Shown here piece by piece: positions 1 through 11,939 of a stretch of DNA of 64,000 nucleotides (its first letter is position 1; each line of letters opens with the position of its first letter). Under the pieces are notes generated by a model. The model was not told where the DNA came from, did not search any database, and saw nothing but the letters and a program-made list of their open reading frames with translations. Where the stretch lies: NCBI GenBank assembly GCA_034231615.1, contig CM067298.1:55828883-55892882 (forward strand). The letters are read 5' to 3'. The stretch comes from Meghimatium bilineatum. Taxonomy: Eukaryota; Mollusca; Gastropoda; Stylommatophora; Philomycidae. A program made the position numbers and the translations under genes.

Positions 1-1744
1 ATTATAGATATAAAGCTTAAGAGGCTTGTTAACGTGCAAAGAAATTTAATACCTTATTTTCTGTATGGGAGTCGGGATGGGGTTGTGAGGATTTGTACAC
101 GGAAGAAAATTTGTCCTAAAAAACGGGCCAGCGGTTAAAGACAATTGAAAACCACTTAGATTTATGTCATGTTGTTGCGTATGCCTAAAATGTGGTTGGG
201 AAGAATCAGCGGGATACTGACTAAACCTGAGTATAGAGAACCTATAAGCACAAGTCTCTCTAGATTGATGATTATAGCAAAGACACAATGACTCAGTACG
301 TCACATTACTCAATTTTTTCAGGACTGTTAATTAAATAATACGAAATCACCAGATGGCAAGCATGTGTTCCTCCAGTGTCGAATACGGGGTATGGCACGA
401 AAACAGAGTTATCCAGTTTGAGGGATGCCATGTTACTGGATGGGATGCGTAGTTATTGCATGTTATTGAGACTTCTAGTAATAACTTATTGATAGCTGCT
501 CCTCGAAGAGTTGCTCTTGCTTTTCCTCTTGTTATCTTGCCATCTTGTACCCATTTTAATTTTTATAATGGCAGTTGTGTCCATTCACCCTAGTATATGT
601 CTGATATAATCCTGTCATTCTATTATTGTTGTAGAAACATATCTTTGTTTAGTATCCTCTTATTTTACTGTTGACTTGAGTTATTCCCTGAAAATATTTA
701 CGTTTTCTAAGACATTTATTTTCAAATACAATTATGTTCTTCTCCAGTGATATTGTTATTTTTCAGCTGGAAGACAAGTAATTATAAAGATAAAAACCCA
801 TCGACTGCATTATCTTTGAGCAACACAGAAGAACTCTCATGACATTAGATGTCATATTGTGGTTCCAGCTCTTAGTAGACAGAAAAATCAAAAATATTCC
901 TTAATTATACATTTATACATAATTGTTTAGCATCATAAATTGTCCTTTAATTAAGTTTAAATTAAGAAATATGCAGCAATCTGTCACATTCCCGTGTCAC
1001 TCTTCCGATAAATAATCATAAAAATGGCAGCTTACCTGAGTTTCCTTCCGCTACTAAACAGCAAATAGTAGCAAACAAGAGCAAATAACACAAACAAAGA
1101 AGATGCAGCCTTGCGTTCATCTTAGTCCTTGTATCAGTGCGCCAAAATATGATGGAATGATGAAATAATGAATACAGAGCGGGTAGACATGCTTAACTGC
1201 CATGTATTGCTGAGGAAAACCATTTTGTGCTTTAATGGTATTACCATTGAACAACTTACTATCCATGAATCCTATACTGGCACCTCGTTCAATAGTGATC
1301 TCCGGTGTCTCTAGTTCTTACTTAGAAATCCAAGTATGCCGATACAGCCTGTAATAAAAGAATAGAGGTATTCACTCGCGCATGGCATTACAGTTAGCTA
1401 TCAGTTTCAACATTTAACATAAAAGTACATTATTAATGATGATGAAATAATTCTTTAGCTGTGAGGAAATATCAATTGGCAACCCATATCTGTTCTAACA
1501 AAAGCACGTGTTCTCCTCAGTTGTGATGTCAAACTGTGAATGAACACCGATCGTGTAAGAATTATTGTTTTCAAGGCATGGTTTCTGCTAGGGTATATGG
1601 ATGCATGCTTAGTTTCCAATTGGAGTAATTTTAGTGCAGCAGTATCGCAGGGGTCGTCATATCCTGCTAATAAAGAAACATATACTTCTAGGGAAATTGC
1701 TGCACCATTCTTCTTCTATATTTGTTGACCATCTGCAGTGGTAG
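1..1744. other. unassigned AT-rich DNA
   Basis: I recognise no gene or repeat here. Only short open frames of 60-80 codons occur, as expected by chance in DNA of this composition. The stretch ends at the first unit of the 34-bp tandem array. Confidence 0.5.
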
Positions 1745-3748
1745 TACATCTAGCATTCCCCGGTATCTATGAGTCTGTTACATCTAGCATTCCCCGGTAT
1801 CTATGAGTCTGTTACATCTAGCATTCCCCGGTATCTATGCGTCTGTTACATCTAGCATTCCCCGATATCTATGAGTCTGTTACATCTAGCATTCCCCGAT
1901 ATCTATGAGTCTGTAACATCTAGCATTCCCCGATATCTATGAGTCTGTTACATCTAGCATTCCCCGGTATCTATGAGTCTGTTACATCTAGCATTCCCCG
2001 GTATCTATGAGTCTGTTACATCTAGCATTCCCCGGTATCTATGAGTCTGTTACATCTAGCATTCCCCGGTATCTATGAGTCTGTTACATCTAGCATTCCC
2101 CGGTATCTATGAGTCTGTTACATCTAGCATTCCCCGATATCTATGAGTCTGTTACATCTAGCATTCCCCGGTATATATGAGTCTGTTACATCTAGCATTC
2201 CCCCATATTTATGAGTCTGTTACATCTAGCATTCCCCGGTATATATGAGTCTGTTACATCTAGCATTCCCCGATATCTATGAGTCTGTTACATCTAGCAT
2301 TCCCCGGTATCTATGAGTCTGTTACATCTAGCATTACCCGGTATATATGAGTCTGTTACATCTAGCATTCCCCCATATTTATGAGTCTGTTACATCTAGC
2401 ATTCCCCGGTATATATGAGTCTGTTACATCTAGCATTCCCCGATATCTATGAGTCTGTTACATCTAGTATTCAGGGATATCTATGAGTCTGTTACATCTA
2501 GCATTCCCCGATATATATGAGTCTGTTACATCTAGCATTCCCCAGTATCTATGAGTCTGTTACATCTAGCATTTCCCGGTATATATGAGTCTGTTACATC
2601 TAGCATTCCCCGATATCTATGAGTCTGTTACATCTAGTGTTCCCGGATATCTATGTGTCTGTTACATCTAGCATTCCCCGATATCTATGAGTCTGTTACA
2701 TCTAGCATTCCCCGTTATCTATGAGTCTGTTACATCTTGCATTCCCCAATGTATATGAGTCTGTTACATCTAGCATTCCCCGATATCTATGAGTGTTACA
2801 TCTAGCATTCCCCGATATCTATGAGTGTTACATCTAGCATTCCCCGATATCTATGAGTGTTACATCTAGCATTCCCCGATATCTATGAGTCTGTTACATC
2901 TAGCATTCCCCGATATCTATGAGTCTGTTACATCTAGCATTCCCCGATATATATGAGTCTGTTACATCTAGCATTCCCCGATATATATGAGTCTGTTACA
3001 TCTAGCATTCCCCGATATATATGTGTCTGTTACATCTAGCATTCCCCGATATCTATGAGTCTGTTACATCTAGCATTCCCCGGTATCTTTGAGTCTGTTA
3101 CATCTAGCATTCCCCGATATCTATGAGTCTGTAACATCTAGCATTCCCCGATATCTATGAGTCTGTTACATCTAGCATTCCCCGATATCTATGAGTCTGT
3201 TACATCTAGCATTCCCGGATATCTATGAGTCTGTTACATCTAGCATTCCCCGATATCTATGAGTCTGTTACATCTAGCATTCCCCGGATATATATGAGTC
3301 TGTTACATCTAGCATTCCCCAGTATCTTTGAGTCTGTTACATCTAGCATTCCCCGGATATATATGAGTCTGTTACATCTAGCATTTCCCGATATCTATGA
3401 GTCTGTTACATCTAGCATTCCCTGATATCTATGAGTCTGTTACATCTAGCATTCCCTGATATCTATGAGTCTGTTACATCTAGCATTCCCCGATATATAT
3501 GAGTCTGTTACATCTAGCATTCCCCGATATCTATGAGTCTGTTACATCTCGCATTCACCGATATCTATGAGTCTGTTACATCTAGCATTCCCCGATATCT
3601 ATGAGTCTGTTACATCTAGCATTCCCCGGTACCTATGAGTCTATTACATCTAGCATTCCTCGTTACCTATGAGTCTGTTACATCTACCATTCCCCGGTAC
3701 CTATGAGTCTGTTACATCTAGCATTCCCCGATATCTATGAGTCTGTTA
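1745..3748. repeat. 34-bp minisatellite array, about 59 units
   Basis: About 2.0 kb of head-to-tail copies of a 34-bp unit containing ACATCTAGCATTCCCC, then a variable GATATCTAT or GGTATCTAT segment, then GAGTCTGTT. Most units differ at only a few positions. Variants cluster: three consecutive 32-bp units lacking CT (starting 2791, 2823 and 2855), and 35-bp units around 3280-3360. A rare CCCCCATATTT variant recurs at 2201 and 2371, 170 bp apart (5 units), showing block duplication. A 66-codon frame at 3225-3425 exists only because adjacent 34- and 35-bp units sum to 69 bp, so it is not a gene. No transcription signal is visible. Confidence 0.97.
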
Positions 3749-4474
3749 AAGTCAAAGTTTAATGTTCGCTAGTCTTCATCCCTTTGACATCCACTGAGAT
3801 TATTTTATATAAGATAACATTAAAATAAACAAAATGATGCAAATCACACATTTAATATGTATATGAGTAGAAGAGTAGGGAATAACAGAACACATAACAT
3901 GAAATATACAAATGTAAAGATGAATCTTAGAGGCATGTTGACTGGATAATAGTCTCACTACATAGACATACTATCTGCAAGAAGAATAATGTAGCATGCT
4001 GATGTGTTTGGTAAAGCACTGGAGAACCCCGCATACTTTTTGCATGCAGTTTTCCATTAGTTATTATAAATTCACTTTGTATTAGAACATCATACATACA
4101 AATTATATCGCCTGTGTATTCATTCATAGATAAAACAACTGGGGCAAATAATATCGACACAGTTACCTACTATATACGGCGCAAGAGACGACTAAGTAGG
4201 ATTTGGAAGTGAAGTTGGGTCTACATCTAATGAGGGTCAAATGGTCAAAGAAATCATGTTTAACTTTGATATGTCAGGTCGAAAGGATCAGCTATCAAAG
4301 CCAATATGTAAACAGTGAGAATACACATTCTTTTCATTGGTCTATATAATGATAGTCTGCATGAATTTGAGAACAAAAAGGAGAAAAAAAGGTATGCACA
4401 GTTGTTGAAAATATTATTAATGTCATCATCATCATGTTCATAATAAAGCGTAACGACAAAAACTATGTACACAA
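3749..4474. other. unassigned DNA between two tandem arrays
   Basis: AT-rich sequence with no recognisable gene or repeat. The short minus-strand frames at 3927-4160 and 4260-4487 have no recognisable domain and are of chance length. Confidence 0.45.
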
Positions 4475-4935
4475 TATCGTTGTACACCAGCTCTACACAA
4501 TATTGTTACACACCTGTGCTACACAATTTCAATAAACACCAGCTGTATACAGTGTAGAATTGCGTGTTAATATACAACTCTGCAAGGTGTAGTTAAAAAC
4601 AACTCTGCACAATGTATTAAACACCAGCTCTACACAATGTAATTAAATACTAGTTCTACACAATGTATTTAAACTCCAGCTCTACCAACTGTATTTAAAC
4701 TCCAGCTCTACCCACTGTATTTAAACACCAGCTCTACCCACTGTATTTAAACACCAGCTCTACCTACTGTAGTTAAATACCAGCTCTACCCACTGTATTT
4801 AAACACCATATATACACAATGTACTTAAAAACCAGCTCTACACACTGCATTTAAATACCCGCTCTACACAAAAGTGTTCAACACTGCTCTACACACTGTT
4901 GTTGAAAATCGAATCTACACGTTACCTAAATGCCA
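4475..4935. repeat. degenerate 26-bp tandem repeat
   Basis: Repeats of a unit close to CTCTACCCACTGTATTTAAA followed by CACCAG. The central units start at 4680, 4706 and 4732, exactly 26 bp apart. Units toward both edges are more diverged and vary in length, for instance forms with CACAATGTA. The decay at the edges and homogeneity in the centre is typical of an old array homogenised by unequal exchange. Confidence 0.85.
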
Positions 4936-5371
4936 GCTCCTGTATACAAAATATATGACAACATCTTACATATGCAAACGGTAATTTAACACCAGCTTTA
5001 AATGAAGAATTGATCCTGTAACTACAGCTCAAACGTACACCGTGTAATGGTGATAGTGGTGTTACTCTTTCGGAAGCGAAGATGAGCAACGTATTAAACA
5101 AAGGTACAGTTAGGTTTGATTGTTTGTGTTTTATCATATAGCTGATCAATACAATCCTGGCCACTGAATGGCATGTTGTAGAATGAGCAGGAATATAGTT
5201 GTTTTTTTTTTTTGAGATGAATGAAAGCAATTTCATATCTTCTTTTGTTTTTTTGTATCTTTAGAATCGCTATCAATATTATACTCTGTTAAAATAAGTG
5301 TAATACTTGCACTGATCTGACAATACAAACATATCACACAGCACAGTAGTGCTGAAAAGACGTAGAGGATT
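4936..5371. other. unassigned DNA
   Basis: No gene or repeat recognised. Overlapping short minus-strand frames of 60-104 codons show no domain. Confidence 0.4.
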
Positions 5372-5602
5372 GACGTCATTGTACTTGGGTAATCGAAATA
5401 TACTCCGTCCTTCTCTATGAAGCGGCACTACGCTTGACGAGATAGCTATCATAGCATACACTCTGAAGCATCAAGCGATAATTCTCGGGGATCTCCGAAA
5501 CAAAATTAACTTTATAAACAATACGATGCTAGTCAGATTTGAAACGCATCATCTTGAGCATAAAGCGAACGATTTAACTACTATGACCTATTCCAGAGAG
5601 AT
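5372..5602 (-). mobile_element. SINE-2 copy, diverged
   Basis: On the minus strand this copy aligns along its length with the SINE-2 copy at 14862-15090: a tRNA-like head with a TTCAAATCT B-box-like sequence, a central block around CGGAGATCCCCGAGAATTAT followed by CGCTTGA, and a tail ending near CGATTACCCAAGTACAATG. SINEs are made by RNA polymerase III and mobilised by LINE machinery. The copy is old, with substitutions throughout the head, and I see no clear target-site duplication. Confidence 0.7.
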
Positions 5603-5929
5603 ATCATAATATAATTCAAACATACAACAGAATATACACATATTTTGACGAATATATTAAAGACACTGGTCATCATAGTGATATGATGGTGTTATGACTA
5701 TTAAAGTAGTATGCCTTCAGAATTCGCCCTAGCTGTTTTCGTGTTTTCAGAAAACACTAACATATTGCAATTGTAGATGGGCAATTAATCTCAATTCTGC
5801 AAATCACTTCAGTTTCAACCCCCAACGTTGTTATATCAGTGTGTTTATTAATAAAATTGGGTAACCGAAGTAATCTGCAGTAGGTGCCTTTCATCTTCAT
5901 TGTGATGTAATTGATTATATTTACATTTT

Positions 5930-6295
5930 TGCTAAGGTATGTCCTTCAACCATGGACTTGAGTCAAGCTTGGCTATATCAGGGTCTATGCACATTGAAAC
6001 ATTAATGATAGCAGTCTGTGATATCATGTGATATAGATATAATTTGTGTGTAGATGATTAAAATTCATTTGCGGGAAGGTACGAATCTTTAACCATAGAC
6101 TCGAATGCATTTTTGTTTTGTGGTTTATTAAAAGTACCTCTTATGGCGAGGTACGCTTATTTCAACCGCATAATGTAGTCTAAGTTTGCTATATCAGAGA
6201 GTCTACCATCATATATAGTGGATACCGTGGTAATCCAGTTATCAAAGCTTCCGGGAATTATTATTTCGATTAAACTCGAATCCACCTTAGTTATG
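5930..6295 (+). repeat. Rep-5, short interspersed and locally repeated motif
   Basis: A motif of the form AAGGTA(T/C)G, then a stretch like TTCAACCATGGACTTGA, then GCTATATCAGGGAGTCT recurs with decay near 5935, 6075, 6150 and 6265. Part of it (6118-6265, containing AGTACCTCTTATGGCGAGGTA) is matched by 32468-32610 elsewhere in the window, including a shared AACAAAGCTT/ATCAAAGCTT end. It may be a diverged tandem array or a fragment of an unclassified element. Confidence 0.55.
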
Positions 6296-7565
6296 TCAGG
6301 GAGTATTACAATAAATATATATATATTGTTTTAGTGTGGTGACAAGAAATAAAATAAGAACAGAAATATGTCCAGAACAATGTGGCTTTGTAGAAGGCAA
6401 AGGTACCAACAATACTATATATATATTTTGTAAACACGAATAGAGAGGTCTATAGAGGTACAAACATATATGTACTTCTGTTTTATAGACTACACAAACG
6501 CTTTTGATAAAAGTTAAACATAGTGAAGTTATGCACATGCTAGAGACGTTGAGCATCGAGAGTAATGATTTAAGAATCATAAAAACATTTACTGGCAACA
6601 ATCAGCAGAAATAAGAGTAGGAAATAAATTGTGCCTTTTTCAACAAATAAAACAAGGAGTTTGACAAGGATTTGTACTATCACTAGACCTGTTCTCTTTA
6701 AACAGTGAAAACATAATGCGTGCATTAGTTGATCTCATGAATATCAGTGGGAGGACATAACATAAACAATTTGAGATATTCGGATGACAATGTTCTGATT
6801 GCCAAAAGTGATAAAAACCTTCAAGCCTGAATTAATGTAGTGGTCACAGAAAGTAAAGAGAAAGCATATTCCTAAATATCAAGAAAATAGAAGTAATGGT
6901 TATTTGAAAAAAGCAAAATAGCACACCTTGCAAGATCGAAGTCAATGATATAGTATTAAACCGGGCTCACAAATTCAAATAGTTAAGTACCATGATTACA
7001 ACAGATGCAAGAAGGTAAACAGAATAAGAAGCAGAATACGACAGGCGAAAACAGCATTGAGAAAGAATGAAAAGTATATTGTGTAATATCACGTTGTCAT
7101 TAGAGGTGAGAAAGAGAGTTCTTCATTGCTATATAACCCATATAATAACATATGGATGCGAGCCTTTGGCAATAAACAAACAGGAAAGTGGGAAATTAGA
7201 GGAAATAGAGATTTGATTCTGCAGAAGAATACTGAGAACACAATGGACTGTCAGAAAAATTAATGTGAATGTGTTGAAAGAATCAAATTTGAAACGGACC
7301 TTAATGAATAATATAAGAAAAAAACAATCTTCATTTTATGGCCACTTCATGAAACAGGGGAGGTTTGGAAAACATAATCACAACAGGCAAGATTTAAGGC
7401 AGCAGAGACAGAGGGTGACAATGAGAAGGTATTATATAGTTTGACACCCTGATCCGACAGTGAAACAACCACGATCTTGATGCATAATGCTGAATATACT
7501 GAGCTGTGGAGAGCCACGATCGCCTACGCCAGTCGGCATGGCAACTGATGATGATGATGATGATG
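6296..7565 (+). mobile_element. LINE-A, degenerate reverse transcriptase and C-terminus
   Basis: Fragments of a non-LTR reverse transcriptase are readable in shifting frames. In order: a QCGFVEGKGTNN-like finger motif, an RQG-containing segment near 6655, a YSDD catalytic box at 6776-6787, then the C-terminal region with a TYGCE-like segment and a W-T-x-R-K motif. The 3' end contains GCCACGATCGCCTACGCC followed by GAT repeats (about 7547-7565). LINEs of this kind (endonuclease-reverse transcriptase, possibly RTE-related) copy their RNA into the genome at nicked DNA. Many stops and frameshifts make this copy dead. The 5' endonuclease is absent. Confidence 0.88.
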
Positions 7566-8069
7566 GACATGCAGCATGAGTAACCTTGTGATTATCTTTC
7601 CCTCTCATTCTGATAGAAATGTTACCGAGTGAGCGAAAAACATTACCTCGATTCCTTCCCTTCGTCCGATCTAGTAAAATTTAATTCCATGATCATTTGT
7701 CTTATGTGATGTGTTGTCAATGTGAACTTAATAAGATCTCAACGTTATTAGCATAATTATACATTTTACAATTACAATAATGTACAGGTAATTGAATGTG
7801 GGAGTTATATATATATATATATATACGGAGTAAGCGAATAAATGTAGTTATTCAATTACCATTTTAATTGATTTACAAATTACAGACATAAGACGTAGGC
7901 CAGAAGACTATGTGTGAAAGCATTTTATACACAGATTGATCTGAAAATATATTCAAAGAGAACATTGCAATATTTATTTTTACAAATTGTGGTTACTATC
8001 TTGAAGACATACTTTATAATGTAAAGAAGTAAAGTTAACCAAAGGATAGTTGTTCGAATTCCTTCATAA
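7566..8069. other. unassigned DNA with a short TA run
   Basis: No gene recognised. A (TA)n microsatellite lies at about 7807-7825. Confidence 0.45.
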
Positions 8070-8108
8070 TTTAATAAAAGTTGCGCTTTCCATAACATTA
8101 AGTCAAAG

Positions 8109-8345
8109 ATGGTTATCATTTTTGTGGAAGATATGTCATATTTAGCATTATTCGAGTGTAATAGGGAAAATATAATCAACTACTTTGTTAAAGCATATGA
8201 AATGTATAAGGACTTCGAGGTATTCATCGACAAGCGTCAGAAAATGCCAAACGTTCTAAGGCATGAATCACCTAACTTTACAATGACGAGCATCAAAGAA
8301 ATTGATGGCAACACTTTTCTCAATAACCTGAAATGTTTCAAATAA
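8109..8345 (+). CDS. short open frame, possible terminal exon, unrecognised
   Basis: A 78-codon frame (open from 8070) whose TAA stop overlaps an AATAAA hexamer, so it could be the last exon of an unknown gene. The peptide is mixed in charge, has no signal peptide or membrane segment, and contains no domain I recognise. A weak pyrimidine-AG acceptor-like sequence (CTTTCCATAACATTAAG) precedes it. Length alone is within chance for AT-rich DNA of this size, and no upstream exon is visible, so this is a candidate only. Confidence 0.2.
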   Translation: MVIIFVEDMSYLALFECNRENIINYFVKAYEMYKDFEVFIDKRQKMPNVLRHESPNFTMTSIKEIDGNTFLNNLKCFK

Positions 8346-9124
8346 AGATATATTTCTTATCGCTGTATTTTATTGTTTGGGTTAGATAGCTTATGATTTC
8401 ATATTTCCCAAAATTAATTCACACGATATTTTCTGCAACCATTTATGATGTAAAGTTCTGATAGTGATGTGACTACATATGTGACCTCATAGTCATGTCC
8501 CGTCTCGGTAAATAATAGTCATCTTCGATTGTCAAGTTCGATTGTTAGATCATTTACCTCTAGTGCATTGTTATATTACATAGAATTATTATCGTATCAT
8601 TTGAAAATATTTTCGTACGGTCTTTTCCTCTAAATATGATTTCTTTAAACATTTAATATTTTGAACGATAATTTCAATAATTTCATTTATTCGTTGAATC
8701 AATCATTCGATTTCTTTACGGTGTCTACAAAGTTGATGTTACGGAATTTAACATGCAATAAATATACTCAATATGACCTCATTGAAATACGTGTACAGCG
8801 TGGCACAGCAGACTGTTGTTAGTTACAAAGACAACTTTTATTCGCAGGCCAAGAAATAACTTTGCTATGATGTGAGCTACTTTTCCCAATACGTGATTAA
8901 CATGAGTATTGTTTTTGTTTTCATACATGCTGTGATGTTAATGTACTACTTACCCACGATTCATGTGTTCTAGTCTCACAACAATGTAAGTTTATTGTGA
9001 CTTTATAGACACCTTAATATTGTATATGTACTTATTATATAACGGTTTGTCCTCAAACAAATGTGATTATCTGAGTGTCTAACGAATTAATGTCAATGTT
9101 TGCATATCTTGTTATATTTCGTTA
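8346..9124. other. unassigned AT-rich DNA
   Basis: No open frame of note and no repeat recognised. Confidence 0.45.
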
Positions 9125-9285
9125 GATACTTCTTCATCTTCGGCGTTCATTCTCAAATTCCCACTGGCTATATCTTGTAGCTGGACTACTAGATCTCCAG
9201 CAGGATGTAGTCCAAAGAATGAAATGCGTTGTGTCGCCGTTTTATTTCCGCCAATGGCCCGATCCATCAGTCTTCGGCGGATAAT
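9125..9285 (-). mobile_element. Rep-3 dispersed repeat, 3' part
   Basis: Contains AGCAGGATGTAGTCC, then an AATGCGTTGTGTC block. These match copies at 16490-16645, 24755-24935, 28655-28920 and 58248-58530. In the element's own direction it ends in an AAG-rich tail, seen here as CTTCTTCATCTTC on the plus strand at 9128-9140. No tRNA-like A or B box is obvious, so the source of the element is unclear. Confidence 0.7.
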
Positions 9286-9599
9286 ATATACATATATACT
9301 GTATTTTTTGCATCGTGTTGAGCTTTTATAAACGTGTTTTACACTAATTATTGTGTATCGAGAAAATAAGTTGCACCACTTTAGACATTACACTAGATGC
9401 AATCGTAAACACCGTCTGTCTTGTGTTCAAGAGTGGCAAATCGTGTAATTTCACGCTTAAATCATGCCAATTGTATGATAAATGAAGCATGCGTAAATGT
9501 GTTCTTATAATTGACTGTAGACATCTTAAAATATGTGTGTAATGTGTGTTAAGAAGTAGACAGTCTAGAAGTAGACATTGAAAATAAACAAATATTTGA
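9286..9599. other. unassigned DNA
   Basis: No gene or repeat recognised. Confidence 0.4.
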
Positions 9600-10290
9600 A
9601 TGATTGGTTGCTGATCCAGGGGTCCATGCGCTCATGGCCTTTGACCCAATGTCATTGTGAGAAATATATATATACTCGTATATGTGTTTGTGAGCTGTTG
9701 TTTTGTTCCAAATAATGTGTTCCATTAACTGGCGCTGGAGGGAGAATAATTTTCCTGATGTCATCCAGCACTGGGCATTCAAAAAGGTGGTGGTCAACAG
9801 TTGCATAGGGATGAGTGCACAGCCGGCACTCTGGCGTGTGCTGTGGTTCTATTATGTTCAGGTGATTGTTAAGCTGTACATGTTGTGTACGCAGTCCGAA
9901 GATGACATTCTGGTATTTCCTTCCCAGCATTCTGGTCTTTCCTTCCCAGGTTGATATTGTCTTTAGGATTTGGGCTGGACGTATATTTATAGAATTCCTT
10001 CCCAGTGTTTCCCATGGCCCATCTGTTCATTCAATTTTCTGTATTCACATATTTCAACTTCAACATCATTTAACTGTGCGCATGGATGTTTGTGTATATG
10101 GCTGTTCTTGTTGAGCTCCCATCTTTGAGAATATGTCTGCCTTGTCATTGCCGGTATTGTTCCAGTGGCCAGGAATCCACTGCATAACAATGCTGACTTC
10201 ATAAGATGTAAGCAGCTGGTTGGTATGGTGAAATATTTGAATATCAATGGTTGCATATTAATGAAAATTGCCATTTCTAGGTTCTATACC
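9600..10290 (-). mobile_element. LINE-R fragment: RNase H end and zinc-knuckle C-terminus
   Basis: On the minus strand the start of the fragment reads as the end of an RNase H domain, with a motif MQWIPGHWNNTGNDKAD near 10120-10190. It is followed (9652-9930) by a C-terminal region with a CRLC...VDHHLFECPVLDDIR Cys/His signature. Such a Cys/His tail after RNase H is common in non-LTR elements and is thought to bind nucleic acid. The RT and endonuclease are missing, and at least one frame change separates the two parts. The 3' end runs into a short TA-rich repeat (about 9663-9680). Confidence 0.85.
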
Positions 10291-10717
10291 ATTTTAAATT
10301 TACACACACAATTTCAATTATATGCGTTATATAGTTGATGAGACACATGATGTCGAATCTGGGCAACTCGAGTGAAACGTGCTTAGCTAATGTATTTTTA
10401 CATTCTGTTCATAGATTTAAGATCTGTAATTCCTTTACCCCACGTTTGACATTCGTTTTCTCAATGTAAATCTGTAAGTTCTTGATAATTTCTCACATCT
10501 TGTTTTCTACTGTCTCTTTATTTCTCATATTTACACTTTTTGTATGCATCATTATTTAATATCGACTGGGTGTTCCTATCAATGTTATCGTACACTGTCA
10601 ATATCATCTTTCTTCCATTATACTTCCATCATAGTACACAAATTGTTTTGTGCTCGCTGCTTCCATTCTTCTTTTATAATTTCTCATGTTACGTTTTCCT
10701 GGAGTCAATAGAAAAAA
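10291..10717. other. unassigned DNA
   Basis: A 63-codon plus-strand frame at 10540-10731 is hydrophobic but lacks any recognisable domain. Nothing else is seen. Confidence 0.4.
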
Positions 10718-10990
10718 AACCGAAAGTTTGAGTGGTTTGGATGTATATATCGACATGACTCCTTCTCATAAACGATCCGACAGGGAACAGTTTGATTTGA
10801 AGGAAGAAGAATCAGAGGTGTCAACAAAGCCTTAACAAACACCAAAGACTGCACAGGTGAAGATGTTACCTTATTGCTTGTAATCGCTGAAGATATAAAT
10901 CACTGGAGGACTCCGTGTTGATGCATGCAATGTCGTGCCCATTCAACCTGAAGAGTTACGGGTTTACGTATGTCTGAATGAATGAATCGA
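10718..10990 (+). mobile_element. LINE C-terminal fragment with GAAT tail
   Basis: The plus strand reads as a LINE C-terminus of the type that carries an L-E-W-F-G-x-(V/I)-x-R-H-D-S segment, followed by GRRIRG and a conserved block with EDVTLLLVIAED. It ends in tandem GAAT (about 10977-10990), which fits the simple repeats that cap many LINE 3' ends. One or more frame changes occur. It is a 5'-truncated dead copy not closely related to groups A-D here. Confidence 0.75.
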
Positions 10991-11939
10991 TCTCCTGCTC
11001 ATGTCAATAATTTATAGACAACATTGAAACACAGACGTTGATTCTATAAAATAGTTTATACAAAAATACAGTTATGTACATTCTTTACCAAACGTTATAT
11101 TTTTTTAAACATTCCAAGGGAGACAACCAAGAAATACAGATATCTAATATGCTCAATTGATCGTACTTGATCGTACAGTGACATCCTTCTCATTCAGGAG
11201 ATCACGTCCTGTCTGGGTATGTAGATGAAGATTGTCTGTTCTTAAATTTATGTACGATATTTTGTTCACTGGCTTCGGGAATATAGTAATATCAAATACG
11301 ACGCAACAAAGAATACATCCTGTTTATATATGTGGTATACATGGAAATATTGACGGAACTGAAGCACTCTTAATACTGTTTAAACATTTATCCTAGTCTG
11401 GAGTTTATGGTGGCTGGATTGCCGGAACTGTTGCCTCCACAAATGTTTAGTGCCTGTAAAGCTCTGATATAACCAAACTGGACGAAACTTCGCGGCTGAA
11501 AGAATCTAAGTGCGCACCTCATAATACGATATACATTTTGTTTGTATTTAACTTTAAAACCTAGGAGTCATGACAACATGTCATGAATCGCGACCTCCAT
11601 TAATTTAATGTCCATATTGGAATAATTCTACATCGCTACTAGAGACACTTGTTTATTTTTTTTTAAAGAATGGTATATTGTCTAACGCTAGTAATAGCGA
11701 GGCGTCTGGTTTATACTTCTTGGTAAGCATAATGATGTGTACTTTATTTTTCGTTCCAAGACCAGATGTTTTGTCAATGCTGTACTATGTTGTCTCGGCG
11801 GTACTATGTCCAGGTTTTAAATGTATTTGATATTATCTACCCAACGTGTTCGTGATCTTCCTCTAATTATGTAACCTGATCGTCTTTTATTATAAGTACT
11901 TTTAGGGAGTTAGGTAAATTCCAATATCATAAGGTGTAC
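10991..11939. other. unassigned DNA
   Basis: About 950 bases with no recognisable gene, element or tandem repeat. Confidence 0.45.

Noticed and set aside
1745..3748. CRISPR-like array
   Set aside because: Units are contiguous, with no unique spacers between repeats; it is a minisatellite in eukaryotic-type DNA.
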